Below the pieces are notes generated by a model. The model did not search any database. It was not told the origin of the DNA and worked only from the letters and a program-made list of their open reading frames with translations. A program made the translations under genes and the position numbers. Below, in pieces: positions 1 to 11,094 of a stretch of 64,000 bases of DNA. The first letter of the stretch is position 1. Every line of letters starts with the position of its first letter. Source of the stretch: Skeletonema tropicum (lineage: Eukaryota; Bacillariophyta; Thalassiosirophyceae; Thalassiosirales; Thalassiosiraceae); NCBI GenBank assembly GCA_037178625.1, contig CM074136.1:1426001-1490000 (forward strand), written 5' to 3'.

Positions 1-164
1 TCTTCTACGCCACCTGTAAGGGGACAACCTGTAAATCTTTTCCTCAACTAAAATCTCATCATTGGTCTTCTTTGGTGGTCATTCATCGAAATAAAATATT
101 CAGAGTGGACCCCAATTGAGCTTGACACCTCACCTCTCACCTCTCACCTCGACACTTCGTAACC

Positions 165-1204
165 ATGATGAAGTATTCAACACTATGCGCCGCTGCATTG
201 GCCATTGCTGGCAGCACTGAAGGCTTTGCGCCCATCTCTTCCTCTTGTCGTACTTCTGCTCAAAGATGTGATGTCATCAACCTGCAACATCCTCAAAGAG
301 CTCACATCTCATTCAACAATTTACAAATCCAATCGCATGACACATCATCATGTACGTCACTTCAACACACCACCACCACCACCCTCCAAATGTCATCCAA
401 CAACGAAAACGAAGGACCAGCACCCGTAACCGCCATATTCATCTCCTTCGTCCTTCTCTTCTTCGTCCTCTCGGCATTCGCCCCCGCTACTTCGACTTTG
501 CCTCCATCCAACCCACCAATCAAGACCTTAATCTCAACGATGCAGTAATTACACGTCAAGATACGGATGGGAATCAAAAGTTGAAGAATTATCAAAGTAA
601 ATTTGATGCAGTGAGTATGGGGAGGATTCAACAAAAGTTGAGTAATTTGCCAGTGTTTTATATTGTCAGTGGTGATAATGGTGCTATGCAAGAGAATATT
701 TACTTTTCGTACAATGAAGCCATCCAGGCAAGTGGAGGAGAGGGAAGTACGGTCAAGGTGACAACATTGGATCAAATCTTATACCCACTTATATTAAAAC
801 GTGGAGAAATGTTTACACCTACCAAAGCTACACCAATTGAAGTCAAGAATGCAATTGCCTCCATGTCTGACAGTGCAACTACTACCTACAAACTCATCCC
901 ATCAGCAGCAGCACTCACCGATGCAAAAGAAACAGGCACAACCCTCCTCAAAGAGAATGACATTCCCCTCTTCAGCATACAACGACTCGCCTTTGCAGGA
1001 ACCGGAGGACAACCCCAAGTCCCACTATTTCTAGAACGTGCCGATGGTATCACAAGTTATACCCGATTGGGTAAATCAGATGAGGCAGTGGTACGGACCA
1101 CGTCACTTGTTGGATGTGTTGGACAGTATGGAAAGGGGGACAAGGCCGGGTGTAGGACAGTTGGAGTTTTATGGGAATGCGGAGGATGTGATGAAGGCGG
1201 ATGA
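165..1204 (+). CDS. Tic22-like plastid protein import component, frame broken near 430-550
   Basis: The ATG at 165 opens a hydrophobic signal followed by STEGFAP, which resembles the ASAFAP-type cleavage motif of diatom bipartite plastid presequences. The first frame runs to 548 and includes a hydrophobic stretch near residues 90-110. The conserved part lies in another frame, from about 500 to 1204: LPVFYIVSG, then YFSYNEAIQA, then QVPLFLERADG. These match the VPVF...ffs.edA...VPLFf pattern of the Tic22 family, which works in the intermembrane spaces during plastid import. I found no GT..AG intron that joins the two frames in phase, so this is either an assembly indel or a true frameshift. 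The stop at 1204 gives a family-typical C-terminus. The family call rests on motif pattern only. Confidence 0.6.
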
Positions 1205-1549
1205 GATGTCTCGATAGGTGGTGCATTATATGTACTGAATGTAAGGAGAATATTATGTTAGTACATCAATACTTCTATCAATAAGATGAGATTGCCATCT
1301 GCCTCTGTTCGTAGAATTCGTGCTTGGACTTCGAAGCTTGGTAGTGCAACACTGCCTTTTAGTACACGGCAACTTGGTCTGTGGGAATGATTGAGTGGAT
1401 GGCTCCCGAAGATATTCCTTTTTTGACAGGATGAAAGGAGTGCGCCGATGTCATTCACTTACCACTTACTATTGCGAAAGAGAGTGTCAATCGGAACAAG
1501 ATACGGAAATTTGCCTACAGTAGATATCTTTATCACTTTGTTCACGCTG
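1205..1549. other. Intergenic, nothing recognised
   Basis: This is the 3' flank of the Tic22-like gene. No credible ORF, RNA gene or repeat boundary was seen. Confidence 0.5.
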
Positions 1550-2971
1550 TGCATCGGCCCTCTCTTGTTCCGGCTTTGCGGTTTATCATCCGCACAGGAG
1601 TTTTGAACTTCCCAGTGGTAGATGCATTACTCAAACTCATCAATATTATGGTAGGCTAAATTATTAGTAGCGGTGAACAAACTGAGTCCAACGCTTTCTG
1701 GTTCTGCCCAGATCTATTCTGATTATTTGGTGGGCACTCTCCGTATTGTTGAACACTTGCACTTGCCTCTCCGCATCGCATCCCCGTCGAGTTGCCGGCA
1801 TTCAGATATACTCAAAAATATCATCATGTCCCATTGCAAGGCTCTCACATTCAGTACAGTATTTTCTCATGTCTCGGCCCATAAACTCGATCATTTGGTG
1901 TGTGGGAGGAGCTGTCTCTAGGCCTGAACAGTTGAATGAACAGTGTGACTCTCTGGCGCAAAACTAGCAATTTACGACGTTGATTCGAATGTATGCAGGA
2001 ATGGCAGCGCAACCTTTTTGCCACTTGAACCGATCTGCGTCTATGTGGATCGGGGGTAAGGAGAAGATGACTTCAGATACTTACTGGTGAAAGAGTCTGC
2101 TTTCATGGCCACCTAGAGCGCTGGCCAGGGAGATCTTCGCTGAGAGGCAGATTCCTGGTACCATCCGCGTTCGCACAAGTAGATGATTGGATCAACGTGA
2201 ACCCGCGACTTTTCCAACTATGGGCATGCAAGCAAGTTCACGACATAGCCGGCACCAACCTGCGGCGACACAGATGTGATCCTAATCACTCTCCTTTGTG
2301 TCCTTCTTGTCTGGATGCACAGGAGTCATGCGCTCACGTCTTTATGTGTGAAGAAGAGGATAGGGTAAAATGTTTTCAGATGTCATCAGCAGATAATCTG
2401 CACTCCTGGCTGCAATCGGTGGGACATGTGACGTGCTGGAAAAGTATATCATGAGGTTTGTGAGAGCTTTATGGACTGCACTGCTGGCAATCATGACCCG
2501 ATATGGCAGAAGTTGGCACGTTCACAAGATCAGATCGGATAGCGGCGGTTTATGGAAGGAATGATATTCTAGGAGTTCTGTGCGATTCAAGAGACACATC
2601 GTCGTCTGGAGGGCAGCTATCTTTCTGGCGCGAAAATGGGCACGAAGCTTCTCAATTAAGCTGATGAGATGACCCATGGACGATGGCTCGTGAGGAATTT
2701 CTTGATTCATGATAAAATTTTGGGTACGCTTGCGTTAGAGAGGAAGGAGGAGCTACAAATAGCTATAAAGGAGCAGCAAGAGATGGGCTTAGAAGGGCTA
2801 GGAGAGGAGGATAAATACTTGATGGAAATCAATCTCGATGATCTCGAAACAACTTCTGGTGAACATCAGGCTTATTGGCTGCTTTCCGTGAAAGCAGCAC
2901 GGGATGCCTTCTTAATACGCCGCCAGCGGGCTCAGGCAGCACTTCGACGTAGTCACAACAACCACGGATAG
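1550..2971 (+). pseudogene. Remnant of a retroelement (RNase H-like and Cys/His pieces)
   Basis: Three broken frames appear in order. From about 1673, a segment with SAQIYSDYLVGTLRIVEHL and CRHSDILKNI resembles the RNase H-like part of polyproteins repeated in diatom genomes. From 2197, RLFQLWACKQVHDIAGTN is followed by CPSCLDAQESCAHVFMC, a C-x2-C...H-x4-C motif typical of the tail of such ORFs. From 2669 to 2971 comes a charged segment (GRWLVRNFLIHD, then HQAYWLL) with the character of the same family's C-terminus. Stops and frame changes separate the pieces, so this is a decayed copy. The sequence at 1555-1660 (CCCTCTCTTGTTCC, later TGGTAGATG...CTCATCA) recurs at about 7690-7745. No reverse-transcriptase catalytic motif was seen. 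Confidence 0.5.
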
Positions 2972-5113
2972 AGATGGGTATGTGCTTATTCTCGTGCTAA
3001 ATACTGTTATTTGTATATTTCGCCTGTATTCAGGCTTAGTGACATTCACAATCAATATATCCCGGGCTCTATAACGAGCTGTGGTAGGAGAGACAACCCT
3101 CTCCCGTGGTTCCGACTGCGACGCTGTTTGGTTCTGCCCTCGGCGCATGAACATGAAGACTCCAATTGTTGGTTCAATCATGTCTAGGTAGCGATAACAA
3201 TAATGCAACATTTACCTAATTTCCTAAGTGATATGATATGTGCAGATGGCACGGATTGGATGGCTGGTTGAGGGTAAGGTTGGCCGCATGCACAGTTTAT
3301 CTCCTTCAATCATCAAGAACCAAGAAATTAGTAGTACTCGCAATCTGTTGCGTTTGCGTCAATGGTTTGTCACGTGATTCTTGTGGTATTCCCAGAATAT
3401 TACTCGAGAGGTGATCTGTGTAAGAAAGGGGCCAGTTTTGAATTCTGCGGAATGAGAGCTTTCGCGTAAGGGGCCGTCTCACGATCGAAAGTTGCCTAAT
3501 CGGTCCAGGCTAGAACTAAATCGTACCGGAAATAAATCGTACCACGGAATAAATCGTCACACAAATCACTAAATAAATACAAAGTTAACACACAAATCAC
3601 TAACAAAACACAAAAACGACGCATTTTACACCCTAATATCATGGTTCTGAACCTCCATGTCAACGCCTATCCCAAATAATCGACCATAATATGATAGTAT
3701 AGACAAGTAGCTTTCGATAGAACCACTGGTCAACGTTGTATGTATTATACTCGCATAGCAGCAGCAGCTCAGGCATGCAGATATGCCGTAGACATGCGTC
3801 ATTCTAGATCGAAATAGCAGTTATTGGTCCCAAATTTGTCGATAGGTGCTCCATCTCGACGAACTATAGTCTCTTCTGCATCATATAATGTATATATACT
3901 GTTTGGGATTCTATTTTTAGACCGCTCTATGTATTTTCGTCGAGTAGCATGGCCGAATTTATGACTCTTTTCATGTTGTTAGTGTTTTGTGCGTAAAATT
4001 TGATAAATCGTACCGCGGCGAGGTACGATTTAGTTCCCGCCAGGGCTACCGCCAAAATTAAATCAGAGCTGAAAAAAAATCAGAGCCAGCTCTGTGATTT
4101 GAAAATTTTGCTAGCTTTCTACGCACAAAACACAAAACTCGACTGCAATAGTCGCCTCTACGCCCTATACTACGCCGCAACATCGACCCTCCACCTACCA
4201 TGCACCGGCCATAAGTTGATAGTACATGTTATTACCTTTCGATTAAACCGCTGGGAGTCATCATATACGCTATACTTGCTTTACAACGGCTGCATAGGTG
4301 CTCATATACGCATGCGTCATACAAAGAATCACTAGAATTGCTAGCGAAAACTAGGCACTTTTGGTACGTCTGTAACTCTTTACCGTGTCAATATAATTCG
4401 GTCGCCTAAATTGTATTTGCATTCAGATACATCTCCTCAAGACATTCCGCGTATTTAGTTTGGGTTGAATACGTTGATAGGTGCGCTCTAGGAGGGTATG
4501 CTCACATGGTTGTTTTGTCTGTTTTGTTAGTGTTTTGCTAGTTGATGCGGGGCGCGCGCAAAAAAATTAAATCAGAGCCAGCTCTGATTTTTTTCGGCAG
4601 TAGGGGCGGGGGGGGGGATCAAAAATCGGTTTATTTCATGGTAAAAACGGTGATTGGAGGGATGAAAAGGGTCTAAAATTCATTTTCTCGTTCCGTTGTG
4701 GCCCCAATCTTACACAAATCTCTCTGAAGGTCCGGAGCCGGAGGGGTGTGGATTCGAAGCTTTCAAGTTCCGAAATTTTATTGGTTGTTAAACCGAAGAT
4801 GGTACGCTTGGGTTGGATCAGCGAACACTGGGATGCCCGAGGCGCCCGGTAGTTCCTGGGATCACATTCTTATTGAGTGTGATTCTCCCAGCTACCCTGC
4901 CCAGGTCAAACTAATAAGTAGGCCAAGCCACAGTTGAAAATACCTCACTTACAACCGATAAGAGGAAGAGAAAAACGGGGCGCTTTCCCCAATCGATCTT
5001 AGAGATAAAAATGAGAGTTTATGTTAGACGTTGAAGGTTCTCAAGCATGAGGGTCGTTATGACGATAATAACGATCTGAATCGGAACCTGCCTGTGCCAT
5101 TGCCATCTGCACA
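2972..5113. other. Non-coding, repeat-rich stretch
   Basis: No credible gene. A dispersed repeat around 3240-3470 recurs at 7915-8160 (shared GGCTGGTTGAGGGTAAGG). AACTAAATCGTACC at 3511-3524 is inverted at 4021-4034, which suggests an old terminal-inverted-repeat insertion. AATCAGAGCCAGCTCTG occurs at about 4080 and 4572. A run of G lies near 4610. Confidence 0.5.
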
Positions 5114-5564
5114 TCAAAGGAATCTGGAACCCTGTTTTTGTTTTGTGTCTTCTGCATGGGCCGGAGTCGTATCGGAAAAACATTGTACTGCACTCAAAGA
5201 CGTCACCCAAGGAACATCTGGATAGCAACGTGCGAACCCACCTCCCAAAACACCAGAAATCTTGACCTTTCATCTTCTTCGATGGACTTGCAGAAGATGC
5301 TCTCTCTCTCTCTCATAGATGAGGAGTTCGGCTGTTTGAGGAATCGATTGTGTCTATCGTCAAGATTCCACACCACAGGGAAGATATTCATCAAGACGCA
5401 GAGTCTTCCATTCTGTCTTCTACAAGTGCCTCAATCTTTGATGGACTTGCAGAAGACTTCTTACCGAAGTGGCTCACGTTAATTTCCAGCCTTGCGGTTT
5501 TTTTTCTTGTCTGAAAAAGGGCAGTTGAAAAAGGATAACAGTAACAGTATCGATTACTTCACAT

Positions 5565-5729
5565 TACTGCTGCTGCTGCTGCTGCTGCTACTACTACTAC
5601 TACTACTGCTACTGCTACTGCTACTGCTACTGCTACTGCTACTGCTACTGCTACTGCTACTGCTACTGCTACTGCTACTGCTACTGCTACTGCTACTGCT
5701 ACTGCTACTGCTACTAATAATAATAATAA
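5565..5729. repeat. CTG/CTA microsatellite
   Basis: About 165 bases of CTG and CTA trinucleotides, mostly alternating as the hexamer CTACTG, ending in AATAAT. The matching place in the other arm (about 10630-10655) has only a few units, so the tract expanded after the arms were duplicated. The apparent poly-Leu ORF here is a by-product. Confidence 0.95.
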
Positions 5730-5873
5730 CAATAACAGAAATCTTGCAGCAGTACTAACTACTACGAAACAGCATTAGCCCTAAATCCTAAACACTTCTC
5801 AAGAATGTTGGCATCCCTTTGATTTGGCTCGTACTCTACTAGGCATTTTGCAGCCATCAAATGAAACTTTATT

Positions 5874-6380
5874 TCATGCAGCAAACAAAGTCTCTATACG
5901 CAGCAAGAGATCATCATCGCTCCTTGCGGAAGGCGGCCCTTGTTTGGCTGCTTTTCGTTCGGGTTCCTCTTCGTCTCCGTCATTGGAAATGGCTTGGGCT
6001 TGGGCTCGGGTGCTTTCTGCCAAGTCAAGCTCTTCCATGATGTCGTGTAGGAGCAAGTTAGGATGAAGCTCACAAGAGAGCCTCGTCTTGCGCTTGGGCT
6101 TGGAGTAGGAATCATCTGCATTGCTGAGGTGATTGGTATCAAGGAGGTCACTCAGGCCAGCATTCCTGTAGATTTCATTGATCTTTCCAGCAGCTTGCAA
6201 GTCATCAACGCCTTCATCTTCTTCGAGACAGAGTAATAAGGCCTTCATTCGGAAGAGGTTACTTGAATAATGAGAGAATGCATCTGCATCTGGTTCCCTG
6301 ACTCGGTTTGGCTTTGTAGCGCTGCCACCACCATCATGTTGTTTCGTTGGTACAGTGTGCTTGAGCTTGAGAATATTCAT
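5874..6380 (-). CDS. Unrecognised acidic protein, 168 aa
   Basis: The ATG at 6380 gives an uninterrupted 168-codon frame. The product is hydrophilic. Its middle carries KPKRKTRLSCELHPNLLL and HDIMEEL, and its end is very acidic (DEEEPERK, ARSDDDLLLR). There is no signal peptide or membrane segment. It lies inside one arm of the inverted repeat. The other arm carries a broken copy at 9978-10480 that keeps most of the protein sequence in a shorter frame, which supports this being (or having been) a real coding sequence. Function unknown; it may belong to a mobile element. Confidence 0.5.
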   Translation of the reverse strand: MNILKLKHTVPTKQHDGGGSATKPNRVREPDADAFSHYSSNLFRMKALLLCLEEDEGVDDLQAAGKINEIYRNAGLSDLLDTNHLSNADDSYSKPKRKTRLSCELHPNLLLHDIMEELDLAESTRAQAQAISNDGDEEEPERKAAKQGPPSARSDDDLLLRIETLFAA

Positions 6381-6486
6381 GATCTGAAGAGAGGAAAAAT
6401 ATGTTTCCGGATAAACTATGTACGTTGCCTTTTGTGACGATCAAAGACCTCAAACTTTAGTACTTTACGTAAGTGCAACCGAGGGC

Positions 6487-7439
6487 AACGAATGAGAACT
6501 GCTCAGGTAAGTTAGTGTAAAAGTGTCAAACATTTATCTTGAATCGGCAGTCAACTTTCTTTTAATTTCAATGGCAATGGAGTAAAATAAACCCCAAAAT
6601 TCAATCACAAAAAACTTCAATCATTTTTATCTTTTTAATGTGAAGTAAATAGAAGATGAAGAGTCAAGGTTTTTGGTGTTTTGGGAGGTGAGTTCGCACG
6701 GGGCTATCCAGATGTCCTTTGAAAAGGCTTAAAGGCCCTAAAAAGGCTTAAAAAATGATTCCCACCTCGGATTGAGTTTGCACATCCGAACAGAATCTTT
6801 TTTCTGTGTTCTCAGAAAAACCAGCTGCTTTGTAACAAAATCAACTTCACTGCTCGACCGATACATAGACTCGAGCAGTAGGCCATCGTGCAGCAGGACT
6901 TATGTTGTACTTCTGAGCGTAGCACCAAGTACCTACTTCTTGCTATTGCTATCTTAGACAGGGGTTTTCTGTGATATCAGAAAGAGAAATCACAGAAAGT
7001 ATTAGACGAAAATGGCGGGAGGAGTTTTAAATCTTTTCTCCATCACTTCGTTCACACATCCTCATTGATTTGAAACTCAATGACGATGACTCGGATGCTT
7101 TACAGCATCACCAGAAGTCCCTCCGCAGTCAGCAGAGGAACGCCATTTTCTTTGATCCCACCCTACCCTCCCTGTGAGTGTTTACACGACAACTGTGTTG
7201 ACACTTGCGGGGAGTCTTTAGTTATACCAAACTAAGACCCCGTAGCATAAGCATAAGTAGTACTAGTAGTACTAGGACATACACAAATTTGGCGTGCAAA
7301 TTTGTGGAGTCCCTATTACCCTAGCCCTAGTGTGTTGTACATTTGTCGTTTTCCATAGTGATCTCGTTTACCTCATCTCTCAGCCACAGTGAATACGCAA
7401 TCGAGGCGCCAGGAGTTTTTCCGCAGGCACGAGGAAAAT
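6487..7439. other. Spacer inside the inverted repeat, no gene seen
   Basis: The stretch at 6661-6720 resembles part of the repeat arms (TTTTGGTGTTTTGGGAGGTG, then GCTATCCAGATG), so it is another fragment of that repeat family. The stretch near 6775-6850 (CATCCGAACAGAATCTT, AAAACCAGCTGCTTTGTAAC) recurs at 12955-13020. Both it and the RING-like fragment after it belong to a duplicated block. Confidence 0.5.
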
Positions 7440-7744
7440 GCTATGTACGATTGGTGAAAGGCCCTAACTACGATCAATTCACAATGGCGAGCCATTTCTC
7501 CGAGATGTGTGATGCATGCAATCAAATATTTTTGACCATCGAAAAGGGGCGTATGGAAAATCTTGGCCAACAGCACAGGAAGAACCACCCTCTCAATACG
7601 GTTAATACGGTTGTTTGCATTTGCACAGTTCGCCTTGAAGATGTACTGATTACAAGTCTCGATTCTGTGAGATATGTTTTGTGGAAATGCCCTCTCTTGT
7701 CCCAGCTATTGGTAGATGTAATCTTAAACTCATCAGTATGGTAG
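7440..7744 (+). pseudogene. Fragment of a RING/Sel1-type gene (duplicate of 13040-13275)
   Basis: From about 7452 the DNA nearly matches 13042-13275. It encodes FSEMCDACNQIFLTIEKG, a glutamine/histidine stretch and RLEDVLITSLDSVRY. The zinc-ligand pattern seen in the 13-kb copy (C-x2-C...C-x2-C...CC) is damaged here, and the frame then runs into sequence shared with the retroelement remnant near 1555. It is a truncated, chimeric fragment. Confidence 0.6.
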
Positions 7745-7749
7745 GCCAA

Positions 7750-8340
7750 ATCGAGCCCTGCGCGAGAAAGAGTTCATTGGATCAATGGCTAAAAGTCAAG
7801 GTTTATGGGAAGTGGGTCATGTCTATCTTTTGAGTGCAATGCAGTGTGTCTCCGCTACGACTCCGACTCATGCAGAAGACACAAAGCAGGTTTTCCGCTT
7901 TCCAGATTCCTTTGATGTGCAGATGGCATGGAGAGGATGCGGATGGCTGGTTGAGGGTAAGGTTGGCCGCAGGCACAGATTATCTTCTCCCCAAGAACCA
8001 AGAAATAAGAACCAAGAAATTAGTCCTCGCAATGGTTTGTCACGTGATTCTTGTGGTATTCCCAGAATACTTGAACTTATTACTCTAGAGAGAGAGAGAG
8101 AGGTGATCTGTGTATAAGAAAGGGGCCAGTTTTGAATTCTGCGTATAAGGGGCCGTCTCAGGAGGAAAGTTGCCTAAATCGGTCCAAGTCAGGCGAAACC
8201 CAACCCGACAACGTTCGAGCTTCGTTCGAGAGTTTCGAGATTTTAAGTTTTGATTTTTTATGCATTTTTTACGGCTGCAGCCTCTGCACGAAGCTTCTTT
8301 CTGATTTCATAACTCAGTATGTAGCGAGCCAATGAATTGC
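7750..8340. repeat. Dispersed repeat copy
   Basis: The 7915-8160 part repeats 3240-3470. The 7800-7925 part (GAGTGCAATGCAGTGT, later TTTGATGTGCAGATGGCA) recurs in the inverted-repeat arms and near 9785-9870. It also has an AG dinucleotide run at about 8090. No gene is supported. Confidence 0.55.
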
Positions 8341-8624
8341 ATCTCACTCAAATAAAATATGTACTCTATTTCGCTCCAGGAATGACATCGTGTTCGGCTT
8401 CGATTTCTGTGTTGTGAAGCTCTTTGCAATGAAGCAGTGCGATAGCGACTGTTTACCAATGAACTGATCGAATCCAGAGCAGTGAGGGTGAGGACATGCG
8501 ACTGCGACTATCATTGTATCCAATTCTTCGTAACTCTCGTCCTCTTCATCAGTATCGGACTTCCTCCTCGTCGTCTTCCCCCATCATGGGAAGCAGAAGT
8601 AGAGGATTCTCGTCCATCTCTTTC

Positions 8625-9344
8625 TCAAAAGGCATCAACTCTGCCGATGTGACTTCCTCCTCCTCTCCTGCTCCGCTCTTCTTCCTCCTCCTCTTGCAAT
8701 GCGCTTGAACTAGTCCGTTCTTTCGGCTTCCTCTTCGACTTGGTGTCTTTGTATATCTGCTCTATTCCCTTCGTAATAACACGGCTACTTCGGAGTAGAA
8801 TCTTATCGATAATCAACTTCTTCCTTGCTTTTCCTCGTGTAGCGCCAAACAACCGATCAATGTCATTCATCAACGCATGTGAGCACTCAATACTTTGCTC
8901 GTTAAAAGCACCGAAGTTCTCCCATGAATCTTGTCTTCATCAAATCTAGTTTTTAATACACCGAGTATGACGTTTGCCAAATCTTCACTCAAAACGTCTC
9001 CAAGCGATTTCAGTTGTTGTTCCGACTGTTGTTGCTGCTGCAGGTTGCAACGGGTTGAGATGATCCGCCTCCGCATTACCCGGAAATACCTTCTCATTGT
9101 TGGGTCATCATCGTCGTCTTCATCTCCCCTCTGCTCTTTGTACTCGGTGTGTAACCACTAGCAGAAGACAGACGAGACGCAACTTTTTTAGTATAGTAGT
9201 TACGGTTGGTGCTTGTGAAGTTCCATCAGCACAAGCAGAAATACTCTCCATCGAACATTTTGTCTTCGCCGCATCCCTTTCATGTCTACGTTTCTTCTTG
9301 TCGTCCTCCATCTTCCTATTCTTAGAAATTGTTGAAGACAACAT
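8625..9344 (-). pseudogene. Broken, unrecognised lysine/serine-rich gene
   Basis: Three minus-strand frames follow each other: 9344-9120 (MLSSTISKNRKMEDDKKKRR), 9097-8870 (MRRYFRVMRRRIIST, a glutamine run, then LKSLGDVLSEDLANVILGVL) and 8873-8625 (DIDRLFGATRGKARKKLIID, then KRKPKERTSSS and an acidic run). The character is consistent across the frames: basic, hydrophilic, with low-complexity Gln and Glu runs. That suggests one gene broken by frameshifts or unrecognised introns. Function unknown. Confidence 0.35.
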
Positions 9345-9390
9345 TTAACATTTACTGTTTGCCGAACCGGCAATGAACGATAACTTCAAT

Positions 9391-9464
9391 GTAGTGTAAA
9401 TAAATTTACACTACTTTGATGTATTGTAAATAAATTTACACTACTTTGATGTATTGTAAATTAT
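9391..9464. repeat. 30-bp tandem repeat with internal palindrome
   Basis: Units start at 9391, 9421 and (partial) 9451. Each full unit holds TGTAAATAAATTTACA, a palindromic core. AT-rich and upstream of the broken minus-strand gene. Confidence 0.85.
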
Positions 9465-9871
9465 TTCTGTTCACACTACACAATGCGCGTGTATCGTAAG
9501 TAATGTTCAATTCATCCTGTCCGTGCCATCCATCTGCACATCAAAGAGTCTGGAAATCATGCTTTTTGTCTGCTGCATGGATGATACATACTTTGAACAA
9601 TAAGGCTTAAACTTTGCCTTGATGTGCAGTTCTCGTTCATTGTCCTACTTGAACCTACGTGTATTTTCTCCGAAAAGATCGCTAGCTAATAGCTAGGACT
9701 CCGACCCATCACCACATCAAGGCTAAGTTTTTCAATCATGGTGAGTTCTCACAAGGCTATCCGGGTCTTCCTTGGTTGAAGTCTTTGAGTGCAATGCAGT
9801 GTTTTTCCGAGTCGTATGCTAGTAGACACAAAGCAGGATTTCCAGACTCTTTGATGTGCAGATGGCACGGA
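9465..9871. other. Non-coding with dispersed repeat fragments
   Basis: Fragments of the ATCTGCACATCAAAG repeat occur at about 9530 and, inverted, at about 9850. Nothing else was recognised. Confidence 0.5.
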
Positions 9872-11094
9872 GCCCTCGGTTGCACTTACGTAATGTACAA
9901 AAGTTTGAGGTCTTTGATCGTCACAAAAGGCAACGTACATAGTTTATCCGAAAACATATTTTTTCTCTCATCAAATCATGAATGTTCTCAAGCTCAAGTA
10001 CACTGAACCAACGAAACAGCATGATGGTGGTGGCAGCGCTACTAATGCCTAATCCGAGTCGGGGAACCAGATGCAAATGCATTCTCTCGTTATTCAAGTA
10101 ACCTCTTCCGAATGAAGGCCTTATTACTCTGTCTCGAAGAAGATGAAGGCGTTGATGACTTGCAAGCTGCTGGAAAGATCAATGAAATCTTCAGGAATGC
10201 TGGTCTGAGTGACCTCCTTGATATCAATCACCTCGGCAATGCAGATGATTCCTACTCCAGGCCCAAGCGCAAGACGAGGCTCTCTTGTGAACTTCATCCT
10301 AACTTGCTCCTACACGACATCATGGAAGAGCTTGACGTGGCAGAAAGCACCCGAGCCATATCCGATGACGAAGACGGAGACGAAGAGGAACCCGAACGAA
10401 AAGCAGTCAAACAAGAGCCGCCTTCCGCAAGGAGCGATGATGATCTCTTGCTGCGAATGGAGACTTTGTTTGCTGCATGAAATAAAGTTTCATTTGATGG
10501 CTGCAAAATGCCTAGTAGAGTACGAGCCAAATCAAAGGGATGCCAACATTCTTGAGAAGTGTTTAGGATTTAGGGCTAATGCTGTTTCGTAGTAGTTAGT
10601 ACTGCTGCAAGATTTCTGTTATTGTTATTATTATTAGCAGCAGCAGCAGTAATGTGGAGTAATCGATACTGTTACTGTTATCCTTTTTCAACTTTCCTTT
10701 TCAGACAAGAAAAAAACCGCAAGGCTGGAAATTAACGTGAGCCACTTCGGTAAGAGAAGTCTTCTGCAAGTCCATCGAAGATAAAGGCACTTGTAGAAGA
10801 CAGAATGGAAGACTCTGCGTCTTGAATATCTTCCCTAAGACTGGAAGATACTATGGTGGATGGTGGAATGAATCTTGACGATAGACACAATCGATTCCTC
10901 AACAGCCGAACTCCTCATCTGAGAGAGCATCTCTGCAAGATGAAGGGTCAAGATTTCTGGTGTTTTGGGAGGTGGGTGTCGCACGGTGCTCTCCAGATGT
11001 TCCTTGGGTGACGTCTTTGAGTGCAATGCAGTGTTTTTCCGATACGACTCCGACCCATGCAGAAGGCACAAATCAGGATTCCAGATTCCTTTGA
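9872..11094. repeat. Right arm of the 1.2-1.4 kb inverted repeat
   Basis: Reverse-complement partner of 5114-6486, beginning with GCCCTCGGTTGCACTTAC and ending with TTCCAGATTCCTTTGA. The trinucleotide tract is short here (five AGC units near 10636). Confidence 0.8.
9978..10480 (+). pseudogene. Broken copy of the 168-aa unknown gene
   Basis: The ATG at 9978 starts MNVLKLKYTEPTKQHDGG, matching the start of the intact minus-strand copy, but a frameshift and stop follow near 10045. The rest is open from 10112 (MKALLLCLEEDEGVDDL) to 10480 and keeps RKTRLSCELHPNLLL and the acidic tail, with a short deletion in the AQAQ region. The N-terminal damage makes this a pseudogene unless the ATG at 10112 is used. 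Confidence 0.65.

Larger units (their letters stand above)
5114..6486. repeat. Left arm of a 1.2-1.4 kb inverted repeat
   Basis: This segment is a diverged reverse complement of 9872-11094. Shared landmarks are TCAAAGGAATCTGGAA at the outer end, the region around the 168-codon ORF, and GTAAGTGCAACCGAGGGC at the inner end. The arm is about 150 bases longer than its partner, mostly because of the expanded trinucleotide tract at 5565-5729. Confidence 0.8.

Noticed and set aside
165..1204. A clean intron joining the two Tic22-like frames
   Set aside because: Candidate GT..AG pairs around 426-524 do not join the frames in phase.
5492..5758. An ORF with about 50 consecutive leucines
   Set aside because: It is a reading of the CTG/CTA microsatellite, with no conserved flanks.
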